Below, one piece after another: positions 12,427 to 24,088 of a stretch of DNA of 64,000 nucleotides (position 1 is its first letter; each line of letters begins with the position of its first letter). The position numbers and the translations under genes were made by a program. The notes below the pieces were generated by a model, which was not told the DNA's origin, ran no database searches, and saw nothing but the letters and a program-made list of their open reading frames with translations. The stretch spans positions 4,841,047 through 4,905,046 of the forward strand of contig NC_087388.1 of NCBI RefSeq assembly GCF_963675165.1, read 5' to 3'. The DNA is from Halichondria panicea. Lineage: Eukaryota; Porifera; Demospongiae; Suberitida; Halichondriidae.

Positions 12427-12526
12427 CAGGGCCGTAAGAACCAGAATTTCCCCCTCCCGGACACACCCCCTACGGCGCTTTGCCCCCATTCTGCTCCCCC
12501 ACCTAAAACATCTTCTTACGGCCCTG
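12427..12526. mobile_element. MITE, 100 bp, CAGGGCCGTAAGAA termini
   Basis: Ends cagggccgtaagaa and ttcttacggccctg are perfect inverted repeats. tgagg flanks both sides (12422-12426, 12527-12531), a 5-bp target duplication. The interior is C-rich, with no coding capacity. Confidence 0.8.
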
Positions 12527-12639
12527 TGAGGTAACAGGGACTACGACTTCTTTACCCACTCGCATACAGGATGTGAAAGCTTAACTCCTGCATGCATAGC
12601 TTATCCCTCTGAGAAGCAACCCTATATACTTTTCTTTGG

Positions 12640-13560
12640 TGGGAGTCATGTGTTCAGAAGCCTGGCATGTTGAAAATACAGAGGGTCACCATTTCATAGA
12701 GCTGTCATACTTTTGGTTACTACCTCCCCCACAATCTGTACACATTGGAGATGTTCACAGGTGTACAAGCTCTTCATTGTATATACCAGCTCCACTACAG
12801 GGCTCGTTATAATGATTCAGAAGCAATACCATATAATTATAGGCTTCTTTGCGTGGGCACTAATCATACATATAGCTTTGAGCCAAAGTTGTGAGATATA
12901 ATTATAGTCTAAGGCCTACTTTCTAAACCAGACCTCACACCAAACCTATACACACAGTCCCAAAACATTAAACGATAGAAGGGAATGTATTTTTTAGGCG
13001 TTAAAGGTAATTTATCATAGAATTGGTGGGATGACAATCTCCTTGACACATGGCATAATTCTGTGTTATAGTGTTGACAGTTATGTGGCCATTATAATTA
13101 TGATGTTACTTGTGGCCGAAACGTAAATGATGTGGTCTATGCTGTGCGCATGAATTACACTGAAAAGAGTAATGGGCTGTTATTTTAGAATACACAAATA
13201 GACAATTGGTAATGTGCATGTCTTGCATTATCGACCATTATGGTTTATATACTGTACCCACACTAGAAACCTCTCTTCTGGTGCTGTCCCTGGGAAAGCC
13301 CCTCAAAATTGCTGCTGAAACCTTGCCAAATCAGTGGTCTGATAATGTGCATGGCCAAGTTTATATAGCTTCTATATATGCATATAATTATAAGCTGCAT
13401 GATAATTATATATGTGCATTTAGATGTCTAAATCTGGGGAACTTAGCTAGCAGAGTAGGACCCACACCTAACACAGTAGTGTAAGCAAGTTTGTCTATAG
13501 TGATACATTGAAGGTTGGTTAGCTATAATTATAATTAGTATTGCATTGTCCTGCACAAAA
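12640..13560 (+). repeat. Direct duplicated block (second copy about 15510-16740)
   Basis: Shared in order between the two places: gttgaaaatacagaggg, cacaatctgtacaca, agctc-cagggctcgttataatg, cagctttgagcc, the ggtgctgtccc-gggaa stretch, and tgcatggtcaa-tttatatagc. The second copy has extra indels. A shorter match to the same ggctgtcccggggaagg word recurs at 62290. Part of the segmental duplication history of the membrane-gene array. Confidence 0.65.
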
Positions 13561-13583
13561 AATGTCTATGGTATTATATATAT

Positions 13584-14179
13584 CAGGAGCACATTACAGA
13601 AGGAGCGTCTAACTGTGCATGGGTTCGGAAATCGCATCTCGTGTGCTTTCCTAAACGCCGCATTGCCTTATAAGAAAAGTGTGCAAGTACTGTGTACATA
13701 AATTACAGACAGTGGTCAGCCTGTGAATATCATTATAAAGGGATTTTGTATGTAGTGCAGCAGCAGGAGAGCTAGGTTGAGCCAGAAAGAGCTAAAATGA
13801 ATAGCTAGATCTTTGATGGATGTTGGTATACATCATGGAAGAGACTATCATCGGTGAGGTACAGAAAGTTCTAAAATAGGAGCATATCCCAGAGAAAGTT
13901 TGCTAGACTTAGACTAACACATACTAGGCGTTTTGTTTTTGCAGTATAGGGAGTCTTACTGGGGTTCTTAGAAGAGAGAGCTTACTACCAGGCCTATAGC
14001 TAGCTAGCTAGCTGTAGCTTTTCACTTTTATTGACCTATGCTTGGTAAAAGTGCACCGTCAGCTCAATTAGCACTAGCCCGCAGACCCACTTAGTGGTTT
14101 TGCATATAAGGTCATGCTTTGCAAACTTCCACGAGATGCGATTCCCGAGGTAAGACGCTCCTTCTGTAATGTGCTCCTG
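13584..14179. mobile_element. Non-autonomous DNA transposon family B, 596 bp
   Basis: Terminal inverted repeats caggagcacattacagaagg and complement. Flanked by tatatat on both sides (13577-13583, 14180-14186), a 7-bp duplication, though in simple sequence. A second copy in the opposite orientation at 44350-44953 has a non-simple 7-bp duplication, which supports the boundaries. No transposase frame. Confidence 0.8.
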
Positions 14180-14209
14180 TATATATATAGGTACCTTTTT
14201 GCTTGCCTA

Positions 14210-14410
14210 TAGTTTATTAGTAAGTGCCATTGTGTTTGATGAAGTTTTATGGAGTCAGTGTTGCACTTCTAAATTCAGGGAGAGAATGATGAATTAAATG
14301 TCATTCTTTTATTGAAGGTGTGTTTACTATTATTTTGCTGTACATACACAATTGTTCTTTTCAAGTCTGTTAGCAGACATTCCGCCAACTATTCTAACAT
14401 GTTGCATACC
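14210..14410 (+). repeat. Repeated 5' flank block of the membrane-gene family
   Basis: The series agtgccat, tttattgaaggtgtg, gctgtacatacacaatt, ttcaagtctgttagcag, acattccgcc, actattctaac recurs in order at about 16755-17010 and 23455-24005, and its end at 9230-9270. These flanks precede family members or their remnants, so each marks one duplication unit; they may carry the promoter. Confidence 0.6.
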
Positions 14411-14652
14411 GTATAGCGGGAAATTTTTGCAAGTGCAGATGTTTGCTAAATGGCTCGAGAGCCCCAGAAGAAAAATCTGCTGTTGCAATAATTTGTATTC
14501 AAACAATACTTTGCATGTGCAAACGTATACCCCTTTATACTGGTCAAATTGTTGTAAATTTTACAACAACAATCTGGGAGGGAGCGTGCTATCAACTTGT
14601 GAATGTTGCATGATATTGGATTCTGTGGCAGATTGGATAGTATCATGAGAAT

Positions 14653-14913
14653 GTGATTATCCTTGATACTATTGAGTTTGTAGAGATACATGACTACATT
14701 GAACCATTTGGAGTGAAGATGCTCGAGCTTGTCTTTCTTTCCTTGTATGCTCTGCTACTATTCATCCAATTTGTGGCGATGATTATTCACCGAATCATCA
14801 CTATGGTACACTACATTGGAACACTTTCGAAGCGTACCGAGCAGAATAGAGTAGATAAGAATATGTTTAACTGTCATAACTGTCTCGATACTGTAGAGTT
14901 GTTCATAAATTAG
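14653..14913 (+). pseudogene. Stray copy of the last chitin synthase exon
   Basis: From about 14665 the frame reads as the carboxy-terminal helices of the gene at 1852 (TIEFVEIH-YIEPFGVK, then LELVFLSLYALLLFIQF and AMIIHRIIT), with few substitutions, and it ends in a stop at an equivalent place after a diverged tail. The upstream part of the exon (the EEKKIEESLSTLRN region) and all other exons are absent. It lies between membrane genes 1 and 2. The reading frame is intact, but without a catalytic domain it is best read as a duplication relic. Confidence 0.85.
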
Positions 14914-15509
14914 ATAAGGATCGAGGTACAACTTTTAGCTGTTTTAATATTATAGTGCATTAGTTATGTCAATTTCGAATTCATCTTTGAAGAACCATTA
15001 ATAGGTGCATGTGCTGCATGTGTGTGTGTGTTGTGCATGTGCATATGCATTTTCCTTAGAACAATTATAGGTATATGTCAATATAAGAACCTATACTAAC
15101 ACAGGTGTGCATGGCATTATGTACATGTACACACAGGGTTTTGTATATACCCTAGAGTAGTATACGGAGGTTTTAAATTGATATTTAGTAGTATATGGTA
15201 GTATGTATAAGCACGTACATCACGATACAAATGCATATTTTTAGTTTTGTGTGGTGTGGTGTTTTGTGAGCAGATGTGCTGCATGTGTATTTTTCTTGGA
15301 CCATTATATTGCATGGTAAGAACGGTAACAACCTATATAACGGGTATTATCACATGGACAACAGTACCAACTCTTATATATATGTATATATATATATATA
15401 TTTATATATACACATCATAAAGTTATATCTACTACACTATATCAGAGGTATCGCCATGGGGGTGGCAAAGGGGGAAATCCCCCCCCCTTTTCTGGTTCTC
15501 TACTAGTCA
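14914..15509. other. Intergenic, no gene seen
   Basis: AT-rich sequence with TG-rich stretches and a (TA)n run at about 15376-15410, followed by a C-run near 15480. The 76- and 65-codon open frames here are low-complexity translations. Confidence 0.5.
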
Positions 15510-17030
15510 TGTGCACGTGTAGAAGCATGGCATGTTGAAAATACAGAGGGCCACCATAATGTAATTCACAGAGTTGTCTGGTTACTATCTCCCCACAATC
15601 TGTACACAATTGTGGTTGTGCTCACAGCTGTACAAGCTCTCGTACCAGCTCCGTTATGGCTCGTTATAATGTTGTAGCTACAACATTATAACGAGCCATA
15701 AGGCTTGTATATATAGTGAAGCAATACCATAACTATAATTATAGTCAACACTAATTATACAGCTTTGAGCCGAGGTTGTGCATGGGATCATTTCAATAGT
15801 TGCCCTAGCTAGCTTTGTTGCTGGTCCTATAATCTAAGCCTGACCTCATACCAATTAAAACTCACACACAGAGCCTAACTTGTCATTGTTGCTGCTGTAT
15901 TTTTTAACTATAATTATGTATACCGTAGCTATAACTGGAAAACTTGGCGGTTGTATTTGGTGGGCATATGAGCCTTTTGCGGAACTGACTTAATTGGCGT
16001 GGGTATACTGCTGCAATGACATCTCCACTGGAAAACTTGACGGTTTTAAATTTGGCGATATGGATCTTTGTTAAAATCTGCCAAATTGCCAAACTAACTC
16101 ACTAAATTTTTCAGTTTTATACAGTGTAAAGATGGATGCAAGGGAATGTAGTATATATTGGCGTTAAAGGTTATAGAATTAGTACTTGACATGGCATAAT
16201 TAGTTGACAGTCAGCCATTAAAAGTGTGTGATGTTACTTGCTGTGGAATGTTAATATGATGTGGTCTATATATATGTTGTGTGTGCGTGGTTTAACACTG
16301 AGCAAAATAATGCAGGAATACAGGCAATGAAGAATAATAGGCTCTGTTATTTTTAGAATACAGGAATAGAATTGGCAATGTCTTGCATATAATCTACCAT
16401 GATGGTTTATACATTACCCACACTATATAAACCTCTCTCCTGGTGCTGTCCCCGGGAAGGTCCCTACTGTAACCTTGCCAAATGGTCTGATAATGGTGTG
16501 CATGGTCAACTTTATATAGCTTCTATATAAATTATGCATATAATAAGCTGATATGCATAATTATATACGTCTTCTAAATCTATAGAATTTAGTACTAGCG
16601 GAATAGGACCCACATACAGTGACGCCAAACACAGCAGTGCAAGCAAGTTTATAGGCGCCTTAATTTGTCTAGTGCTAAAAAGGTTGGTTAGCGTATAATT
16701 ATAGTATTGCATTGTCTCCTGCACGATATTGGTATTATTATAGGTGCCTATAATTTATTAGTCAAGTGCCATTAAGTTTTGTGGAATCAGTATTGCATGG
16801 TTAATTCTAAGTATAGCCTCATTCCCATGCAGGCCGATTTGTCTCTAAAATAACGCTAGGTCAACAAGCCTCGACCTGGGAATGAGGGAAAGAATGATTA
16901 TATAGTGCCATTTATTAAAGATGTGTTTTGCTATATATATTTGCTGTACATATACAATTGTTAATTGTTTTCAAGTCTGCATGTTAGCAGACATTCCGCC
17001 CACTATTCTAATATAACATGTTGCATGCAT

Positions 17031-17262
17031 ATACCGTAATAGCGTGAAATTTTTGGAAGTACTAAATGGCTCGAGAGTCGAGAGCCTCCACAAGAAATTT
17101 CCGCTCTTGTAATATTTGCGTTCATTGTAAAAAACAATACAAGCTTTGCATGTGCAAAATAATGTATGAACCCGGTGCATGGGAGTTTCTTCCAATTTTA
17201 ATTTTGCGTTAACTGCTTTGCTCTCAAAAATTTGCTCTGCATAAAAATTTCCCGCTATATAT
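17031..17262. mobile_element. MITE family A', CCGTA-TAGCG-GAAATTTTT termini
   Basis: Left end accgtaatagcgtgaaattt, right end the complement aaatttcccgctata. The interior contains ggctcgagag and tttgcatgtgcaaa. Other copies: about 14407-14530 (right end lost) and about 24020-25340, which is itself interrupted by the element at 24089-25177. All three sit at the same place in the repeated 5' flank, so the MITE predates the duplications. Confidence 0.7.
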
Positions 17263-17384
17263 ATATACGATATCATATACAAGGTCATTTGTTAAAACTG
17301 TGTCCCTCTTACTATGATGTGCACGTGCATTAAGCAATGCTTGCCGAGTAACAAGCCATTCACAAATGAAGGTACCAATACCGT

Positions 17385-17933
17385 ATACAGTGCCTGTAAC
17401 CTAGAGAGTAGAATACCACACATTTGTGAATTTTGGTACATAAATATGAATATTTTGACATGTTTTTGTTGTAGCTCTACACAATTATGGTATCAGCATC
17501 ATTTCTTAGAAATGTTCCAATCTCAACGTATAGCCGGTAATTTTCAGGGGAGAAAACATTCGTGGTTGAGCAATATTCAATCACTTCGTGGAAAATATTT
17601 TCGTGGTTGCTGCTTGCACTGCAGGTAAAGGTAGGCAAGGTCACTTCATTCGTGGGTAAAATATTCGTGATCTGACCTCTAACCACGACTCTACTCACAC
17701 ATTTGTAGTATTCAGGTTACAGGCACTGTAGCGGGTAATTTTCGGGGGACAAAATATTCGTGGTCCAGCAATATTGAGACATTTCGTGAGTAATATTTTC
17801 GTGGTTGGAGCTTGCACTGTAGGTAAAGGTAAGCAAGGTCGCTTCATTCGTGGGTAAAATATTCGTGGTCAGACCTTCAACCACGAAAACTACGAATATT
17901 TTACCCCACGAAAATTAACCGCTATACGGTACT
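17385..17933. mobile_element. Nested MITE family A insertions in the 5' coding part of membrane gene 2
   Basis: At 17340-17390 and from 17934 the sequence matches successive parts of the amino-terminal coding region of gene 1 and of the fragment at 25500. In between, about 550 bp consists of at least two MITE copies. An outer inverted pair (acagtgcctgtaacct near 17388 and its complement near 17714) encloses a copy from about 17528. A second copy occupies 17730-17932, ending aaccgctatacgg. Word attcgtgg is abundant. The insertion removed the original amino terminus from the frame. Confidence 0.75.
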
Positions 17934-17994
17934 GAATTTTCTGGAGTCTCCCCTATCTCACCCACTTCTTTCACATCTAGTTTATTGCGAGGTA

Positions 17995-19614
17995 ATGGAT
18001 GAAGAAGTGGCCCAGGTCCCTGATGATGAGAATTACAGTACCGTCGAGCAGGATATTTATGCTCAGATTCTGGAAGACATTTGCGATAATATGCCAACTG
18101 AAGTAGATACAGATGTGGAATATGCCCCTTATGGCGGTGAACGGTTGTTGGATGGTGCATATACGCTTGACTTTCATGGCATGGCTGATATAAAGAAAAA
18201 ACCAAAAGTTGCTGACATTAAGCATTTACATATTATGAAAACCTTTCTAAAGCTCGCCCGCAGAAGAGGATTTCGCATGTTACAGATGCTTTTGTTTCCT
18301 AAAAGAGTTGACAAATTCTGGACAATTCTTAAAAATGTTTGGATTATTAGCGAGCTTCTTTTTCTCTTTACAGGCCTTGGTCTATCAATATACGATATAA
18401 CTACAACAGATTCCGAGTCTGTTGCACTGTACTCTTGGATTGAGCTGGGATTTGCTAGTCTCGGGTGCTTACTGGCTACAGTGGATGCAGTTGCCTCTTT
18501 ATGGCCGTGTCAAGTGTGCTGCAATGCTTTTGGAAATGTTTGTGATCGATGCCATTTTCTTAAATCGTGCTTGAACACTGGTCGGATTTTGCTCACTGAG
18601 CTTATAATAACTCCCCTTATAATCTGTGATCTATTTGGTCTTTTCATCGAGCAAGATTACAAGTGTGAAAATGAAAATCAATGTGTAAAGTTTGCTCACT
18701 TTGTAATAGATGTTGTTGCTACCATCCTTTTTCTTTATATTGTTCGCATCTTTGTTCTTGTTGCCACAGTCAAAAGTATATACAAAATTCAGTCGCCCAA
18801 AGAAGGTAGCGTAGAGAAAGGAAGTGTGCCTACTAGACCTCAGGTTGAGAAACGTGCATTCAAGTTTACTGTCTTCCTTGTTATACACACGGCTCTTCAA
18901 TTACTTGCTCATTTCATCATGATTGTTGCCATTGGTGCACAAATACGCTACGAAAATAACCACCTTTACATTCAGTCTGTCAGCAGTTGTCCCGGAAATT
19001 ACTGTATAAGTGGTTTCCTTATTTACATGTCTACTGCTGCTTGTATCTTGCCCATTCTTGGACTCTTCAGCTACTTTGTATACACTAACTTTTGGTTTCA
19101 AGAATGTCCAATCTCTGTTCTTGTTGACTTTTTGCACGTGATTGTAGCACCTGGTGGAAAGGATATTATCGAAATGAAGGAAAACAAGAAAATAGATAAA
19201 AATGCTTTGGTAAGAACAATAAACTCCATAAGCAACAACGTGCAGAATAATTTCAAGGAACTTGTACAGACAAGCTTTAAGACAAAACTTTTATACCCAT
19301 TCAGGAATTCAACGTGTGTAGTTTTCTGCCTCTTTTATGCGGCTTGTCAGTTGGCTTTTTACATAGTTGCTGGATATGGGTATGTCAGTGTGAGTCACAT
19401 CCTCGACAGTCCATGGCTGTTTGGTTTCACTATTTTCGGAGGAGTATATCTATTGTTGATTAACATTTACGTCTTCATTATTGCTGCCTATTGGTTCATT
19501 ATCATAGTAACCTTGACGACTTTACAGGTGCTTGAAATATTGATATATCTCGCTTATTGTTTTTGCGTGACATGTGACATTCTTAACAATCCTTGTAAAT
19601 ATTTACAATCGTAA
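17995..19614 (+). CDS. Multi-pass membrane protein, unrecognised family, member 2
   Basis: Single-exon frame of 539 residues from the ATG at 17995, a near copy of member 1 from its residue 45 onward: the same nine helices, cysteine-rich loop and RRRGF stretch. The start differs. The homologous 5' coding sequence continues upstream, but a 2-bp deletion near 17982 and the MITE cluster break it, so this ATG is internal relative to member 1. The lost part is the hydrophilic Ser/Thr/Pro stretch, so the membrane core is unaffected. Bases 18419-18647 are identical to 10027-10255, while flanking coding sequence differs at many positions. The carboxy terminus (NNPCKYLQS) is shorter than in member 1. 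Function unknown; expression from its present 5' context is not assured. Confidence 0.85.
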   Translation: MDEEVAQVPDDENYSTVEQDIYAQILEDICDNMPTEVDTDVEYAPYGGERLLDGAYTLDFHGMADIKKKPKVADIKHLHIMKTFLKLARRRGFRMLQMLLFPKRVDKFWTILKNVWIISELLFLFTGLGLSIYDITTTDSESVALYSWIELGFASLGCLLATVDAVASLWPCQVCCNAFGNVCDRCHFLKSCLNTGRILLTELIITPLIICDLFGLFIEQDYKCENENQCVKFAHFVIDVVATILFLYIVRIFVLVATVKSIYKIQSPKEGSVEKGSVPTRPQVEKRAFKFTVFLVIHTALQLLAHFIMIVAIGAQIRYENNHLYIQSVSSCPGNYCISGFLIYMSTAACILPILGLFSYFVYTNFWFQECPISVLVDFLHVIVAPGGKDIIEMKENKKIDKNALVRTINSISNNVQNNFKELVQTSFKTKLLYPFRNSTCVVFCLFYAACQLAFYIVAGYGYVSVSHILDSPWLFGFTIFGGVYLLLINIYVFIIAAYWFIIIVTLTTLQVLEILIYLAYCFCVTCDILNNPCKYLQS

Positions 19615-20832
19615 CTGGACTCATAGGTAGACTATATCAGTATAACTTATCGTTTATTGAGTGTTCATGCAGTTTGTTAATTTGTATACCAGTCCTAAGC
19701 AGTAATTGTAGCTTACCACAGCCATGTAAGTGGTGCTGTGAGTTAGAATTTAATTTTTGTAAAAGAGTGTCTTTTTAAATTTATTGTGGATCGATTGCAA
19801 TTAGTAAGAATTTAAACAGTGTAGTTTCAAATTATTTTATTATGGATCGACTGCATGGTTAGAATTTCATTTTTGTAAAACAGTGTAGATTCAATATTTG
19901 TAGTTGTTCTGATTGTTGGTTGATACTCCAATTAAATGTTGATCATTACATGAATAACGTGACAGCATCACAGGTATATGCATGCACAACACAAGTAATC
20001 CTTATACGATGCTTGAATCAGACGTATAAGCTATCACTGCATGTAGCCAGAATAGTTGCCATTGGTAATGCAGCTAGATATAATAGGTTGACAATATATT
20101 TAAATCAATATTCTTGTGGTCCTAAACTCAAACACGTTATAAGGTATACTATAATTATACTCACTATAGTTATAATAATTATAGCTGTATTATGCATGGC
20201 GGCTATAAAAATTTGGGCACAAAACAATTTGCAAAAGGATCACATGCATGCAGGATCCGCAATATATGCCACTATAACTACGACTCACATGCATGATCAG
20301 GTGGGGAGACGTGAAGGAGTTGAGCGATGATGGTCTTTTCATAATGCAGAGAAAGCAATGCAATCGCCAAACTGAAAACTGAAGGGCAGATCACATCCAT
20401 GCACTGTACTTTTTGATGATGCCGAAGATCTGAAACTATAATTTTATGTGTGCATGTGTGTGTGTGTGTGTGCGTTATAAGGCGAAATCATGCACGTAAT
20501 ACTGTTCTATTCAGCTATATAACACAGTGGCGTAGGAAGATTTTTTGCAAGGGGGGCTCAGAGTAGTCTGGCCACGCCCTCCCCAAAACTTAGCAAAGAC
20601 TGAAAGAGGCTGGAATTCGAGACTAGGCTCATAGATTACTCATTATCAATAAATATCTCTGTGGTAGATCTATCACTTTGCACTTTAGACTTTCGCATTG
20701 AAATAATCACGTAATTTACAGTTTAATAGCTGCAGGGCTGCAGCCAGCATGCTGTAGCTAAGCTAACTCAACAGTTCAAGCTAAACATTTGAGTTCCAAA
20801 TCCCCAAAAATCGAAATTTAAAGAAGGAAAAC
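19615..20832. other. Intergenic region between members 2 and 3
   Basis: No gene is seen. A 136-codon open frame at 19920-20330 lacks composition or motifs of a real protein. There is a (TG)n run at 20449-20473 and a cagtggcgtaggaag word at 20525, the terminus of the hAT-like MITE found whole at 61868. Confidence 0.5.
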
Positions 20833-22216
20833 ATGCTTTTCAATATGGATAACTGGACGAGTAGAGCACATGGATTTAACATAGCTACGCGTATACTATT
20901 GCCTATTCGTGAAATTATTAGACGGGTATGGGTTGTCATGGAGCTTGTTTTGGTAGCTCTAGATTTAATTCTTTCTGTAATAGCAATTGCAAATGGGACA
21001 GCTGCAGGATATTTAATCACTCATCTTGTGTTCATCTCAATTGCTCTATTGCTATCATTAGAAGATTTCAGGGGATTGTTTTGTGTGTTTCAATGTGCAC
21101 TAAACTGTACAGGAAGTTGCAAAGGTTGTTTGAGTTTCAAACGTAAATATGACTTTGGATGTGCAGTTTTAACAGAACTTATTTTAACACCACTACTTTT
21201 GACTGATATATTTGATGTGGTAATCGGCCAAGGATATAGAGGTGATGCTGGAACTGCAGATAAACTTGGCTTTGCAGTATTTATAATAGATGTAATGTGT
21301 ACAATCGGTTTGGTTTATTTTGCTCGGTTAGCGATATTGATATCAGCTGTAGTGACTACGGACAGACTATTCACTGCTAGTACAGTAACTCAGAAGTCTG
21401 GAAATGATGTCTCAAACTCTAGACAGTGGAGTAAACTTTTTTGTCTGCTGGGCTTTCTCATCCATACAGCAGGTCAGTTCTTGGTTCACATTTCTATGCT
21501 TGTTGCAATTGGTTTTGTGTTGATCATTGAAAATCAGCATCTTTATAATTCTGAATTTGAAAATGAAGGCTATCATACTAGTGGCTACCTGATCTATATG
21601 TGCGTTGCTGTCTGTTTTCTTCCTTTCTTTGGTCATTTCTCATACTTTATACTGGCTAACTTTTGGGCAAATGAGTTTTCGTTGTCACTTATTTGTGACT
21701 TTGTGAAGCTATTTTAGAAGTCAGAAATCTTGGATGAATTCAAACATGTAAAAATGACAAAAGAACGATTGGAGAAACTGGTTAATAAAATGGGCATACA
21801 AAACCTATTTAAAAAACATGAGAGTTTTACAAAGCAAGTGGACTCCTGGAAGGAATCATCACAGGGTAAAAGCATCTGCTGCAAGCTAGATTGTGTATCC
21901 CTATTTCAATCCATTGTTACTGATTTTTTGCTTAGTGTTCGGTTTGTTGCATTTGGTCTTCTATGTCTTTGCGTTGGTAGCCTATACTAATAATGCAGAG
22001 GCTGCTGAAGTAAATGGGATAGGCGAATATGGCTTTGCGATTCTTGCAAGTTTTCTTGTGGATGGTCTTGTCAATATGTATGTTCTTTGCCTTTCAACTT
22101 TATGGTTTTTAATACTTGTTATTATTTTGTTGCTTTCAGCTTTGTTGTGTTGTTGTGCCTGCAACTATTGCTGCTTAAGCATTTTTTGTTATTGCTTTTT
22201 CCAAAAAGAAAACTAG
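20833..22216 (+). pseudogene. Multi-pass membrane protein family, member 3, broken
   Basis: Starts at the ATG of MLFNMDNW and follows the family from just before helix 1 through helix 6 (ILANFWANEF). A TAG then interrupts at 21715-21717; the same frame continues with family-like loop sequence to about 21890. There the frame shifts by one, and helices 7-9 continue in another frame (VYPYFNPLLLIFCL onward) to a stop at 22216. Sequence identity to members 1 and 2 is low, so this is an old paralogue. It lacks the long hydrophilic amino terminus. One nonsense and one frameshift fit a pseudogene; assembly error or an unannotated short intron are less likely, since a GT-AG intron that removes both defects was not found. 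Confidence 0.75.
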
Positions 22217-24088
22217 TACTTTCTAACGTAGAGTATATATAGTTTATCACTATAATTATAGCTGTGTTTCCCTTAGAGTTTTTAGTCACCCAGCACTGAG
22301 ATTCCACTTGTTGTTAATTTGCAAACAAATTTTATATTTTGTAAACTGTCTATTCTATATACATTATTTATTCTAAGTCACATGTAGACTGAAAACCACT
22401 CCCTTTCTCTTGAGAAAAAAGAGACTGGCAAGGTACCGTGTTGAAAGTTGTCCCGCTGGAATGGAATTAGCAAACTAGGTAATGCGTGGGTGCATATAAT
22501 TATTAACTTTAGCCTCGAAAACAGACCGCCAGTGATGTATTTATTCGAGACCGATAATACTTTGTGCAGTAATAATTATCGCGTGGGTGGTGGCACATGA
22601 CTATTTGTGACGTTTGCATTATTGTGGGAGTGTGAGATTTTTGACGTACTGGGACAACTCTCAACACGGCAGCTGGCCAGTGCCTTTCTCCCACAAGAGA
22701 AAGGGAGTGATTTCCAGTCAAGTTGAAAAATTCCGCGTTATGATTTAACGATCGCAAATATTTTCGTGGTTGACTGTTCTGTGGTTATATTTAACAGTTT
22801 ACACTGAAGCAAGTCTGTCAAACAAGCATCAAGAGTGTTGACGGACAGAGCCTTGTAGTAACAGATGTATCTGAAGAGCTAGAGCACATCAACCATAAGT
22901 AATCTAGACGTGACGTTTTTTAAGACATTTTACTTACCTGCAGATATGCTAGTTCACACTTACTCACTTATAGTGTTTCGTAGGTATTAGTTGTGAGCTG
23001 GTATTTTAATTATGCGAATGGTCTTATAGTTGAAACATGACATAGATTTACGGTAGCACCTCGATATAATACCATGCAGCCATTTGGTTCGGCACGAATT
23101 GCTACCTATATAGTATTAGATTTACTGCACAGAAATCGCCATAAATGCCGCCACTTGCTATTCTGTATACTGGCTGCCCCAAACTAAGAACGTGGCTAGA
23201 AGCCTATGAAGCTGTTAGTTTTCGTCGCATTGCAACCGTTGAGCAGTTACAGCTGGAACAGACAGACAGACAGACACAGACACACACACAGACACACACA
23301 CACACACACAGGCGGCTTTACTGTATCCCTCGTGTGGCTAGGCCTCGAGGCGTAATAACATATACGAATGATTATTATAACATTGTCTCTGTACAAAATG
23401 ATGACTGAAGACTTTCTGATATTAATGGTATATAGGTGCCGGCCTTTTTGCTATAGTCAAGTGCCATGATTGTGTTTGATAAAGTGGAATCAGTGTTGCA
23501 TGCTTCTAAGAAGCAATACCGTATATCTTCTAATTTATCGGACAGCAAAAAATAATTATTTTGGAAATTGTCCGGGTATAATTGGAACAGATTTTTATAG
23601 AGCATGCAAAGTGTCCGGAACAATTAGAACAAGCAAGCAGCTGCATGCGAGCTATATAGCTAAGTTTAATAGAACAGTTTGCGACTGAATAGTTGCACTA
23701 GCTATCTAAAACTAGCTCTCAAAGCTATCTAACTGCAGCACTCTAAGTCTTACTTGCCGTCTATGAATGAAACTCAACTTTTCAAGTAATTGTCCGAACA
23801 AATTTAATATTAAAGCACTGGAGTGTCCGTTGTATTAGAAACGAAAATTGCCCAAAAGAGTGTCTGGGGTAATTAGAAGTGTCCGATAAATTAGTCGGTA
23901 ATACCATTATTTTATTGAAGATGTGTTATGCTATTATAATTATTGCTGTACATACACAATTATTGTTGTTTTCAAGTCTGTTAGCAGATATTCCGCCCAC
24001 TATTCTAACATGTTGAGCATACCGTGTAGCGGGAAATTTTTGCAAGTGCGCAGATGTTTGTTAAAATATTGGCTCGAGAGCGCCCATG
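22217..24088. other. Intergenic region with foldback and repeats
   Basis: No gene is seen. It contains a foldback at 22388-22719, a remnant of the CAGTAGACTC-type MITE around 23050-23240 (compare 39076; an inverted matching piece is at 25380-25480), an (AC)n run at 23258-23310, and the repeated 5' flank at 23430-24010. Confidence 0.5.
22388..22719. repeat. Foldback repeat, about 330 bp
   Basis: The left arm gactgaaaaccactcccttt and the right arm ending agggagtgatttccagtc are inverted; complementarity extends through tctctt/aagaga, ctggc/gccag and gtgttgaaagttgtccc/gggacaactctcaacac. No coding capacity and no clear target duplication. Confidence 0.65.

Larger units (their letters stand above)
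11235..13583. other. Intergenic region with repeats
   Basis: No gene is seen. About 11740-12070 is a dispersed repeat related to 37560-37930 (shared blocks around ttgcagtc and atgcgcatg). Next come a CA-rich stretch (12180-12250), a 100-bp MITE (12427-12526), and from about 12640 a block that is repeated at 15510-16740. A truncated TAGCCTCGATTCCAG half-hairpin starts at 11480. Confidence 0.55.

Noticed and set aside
19920-20330. 136-codon open frame on the plus strand
   Set aside because: Low-complexity hydrophobic and His/Thr stretches from AT-rich and palindromic DNA; no homology to neighbours, no splice context.
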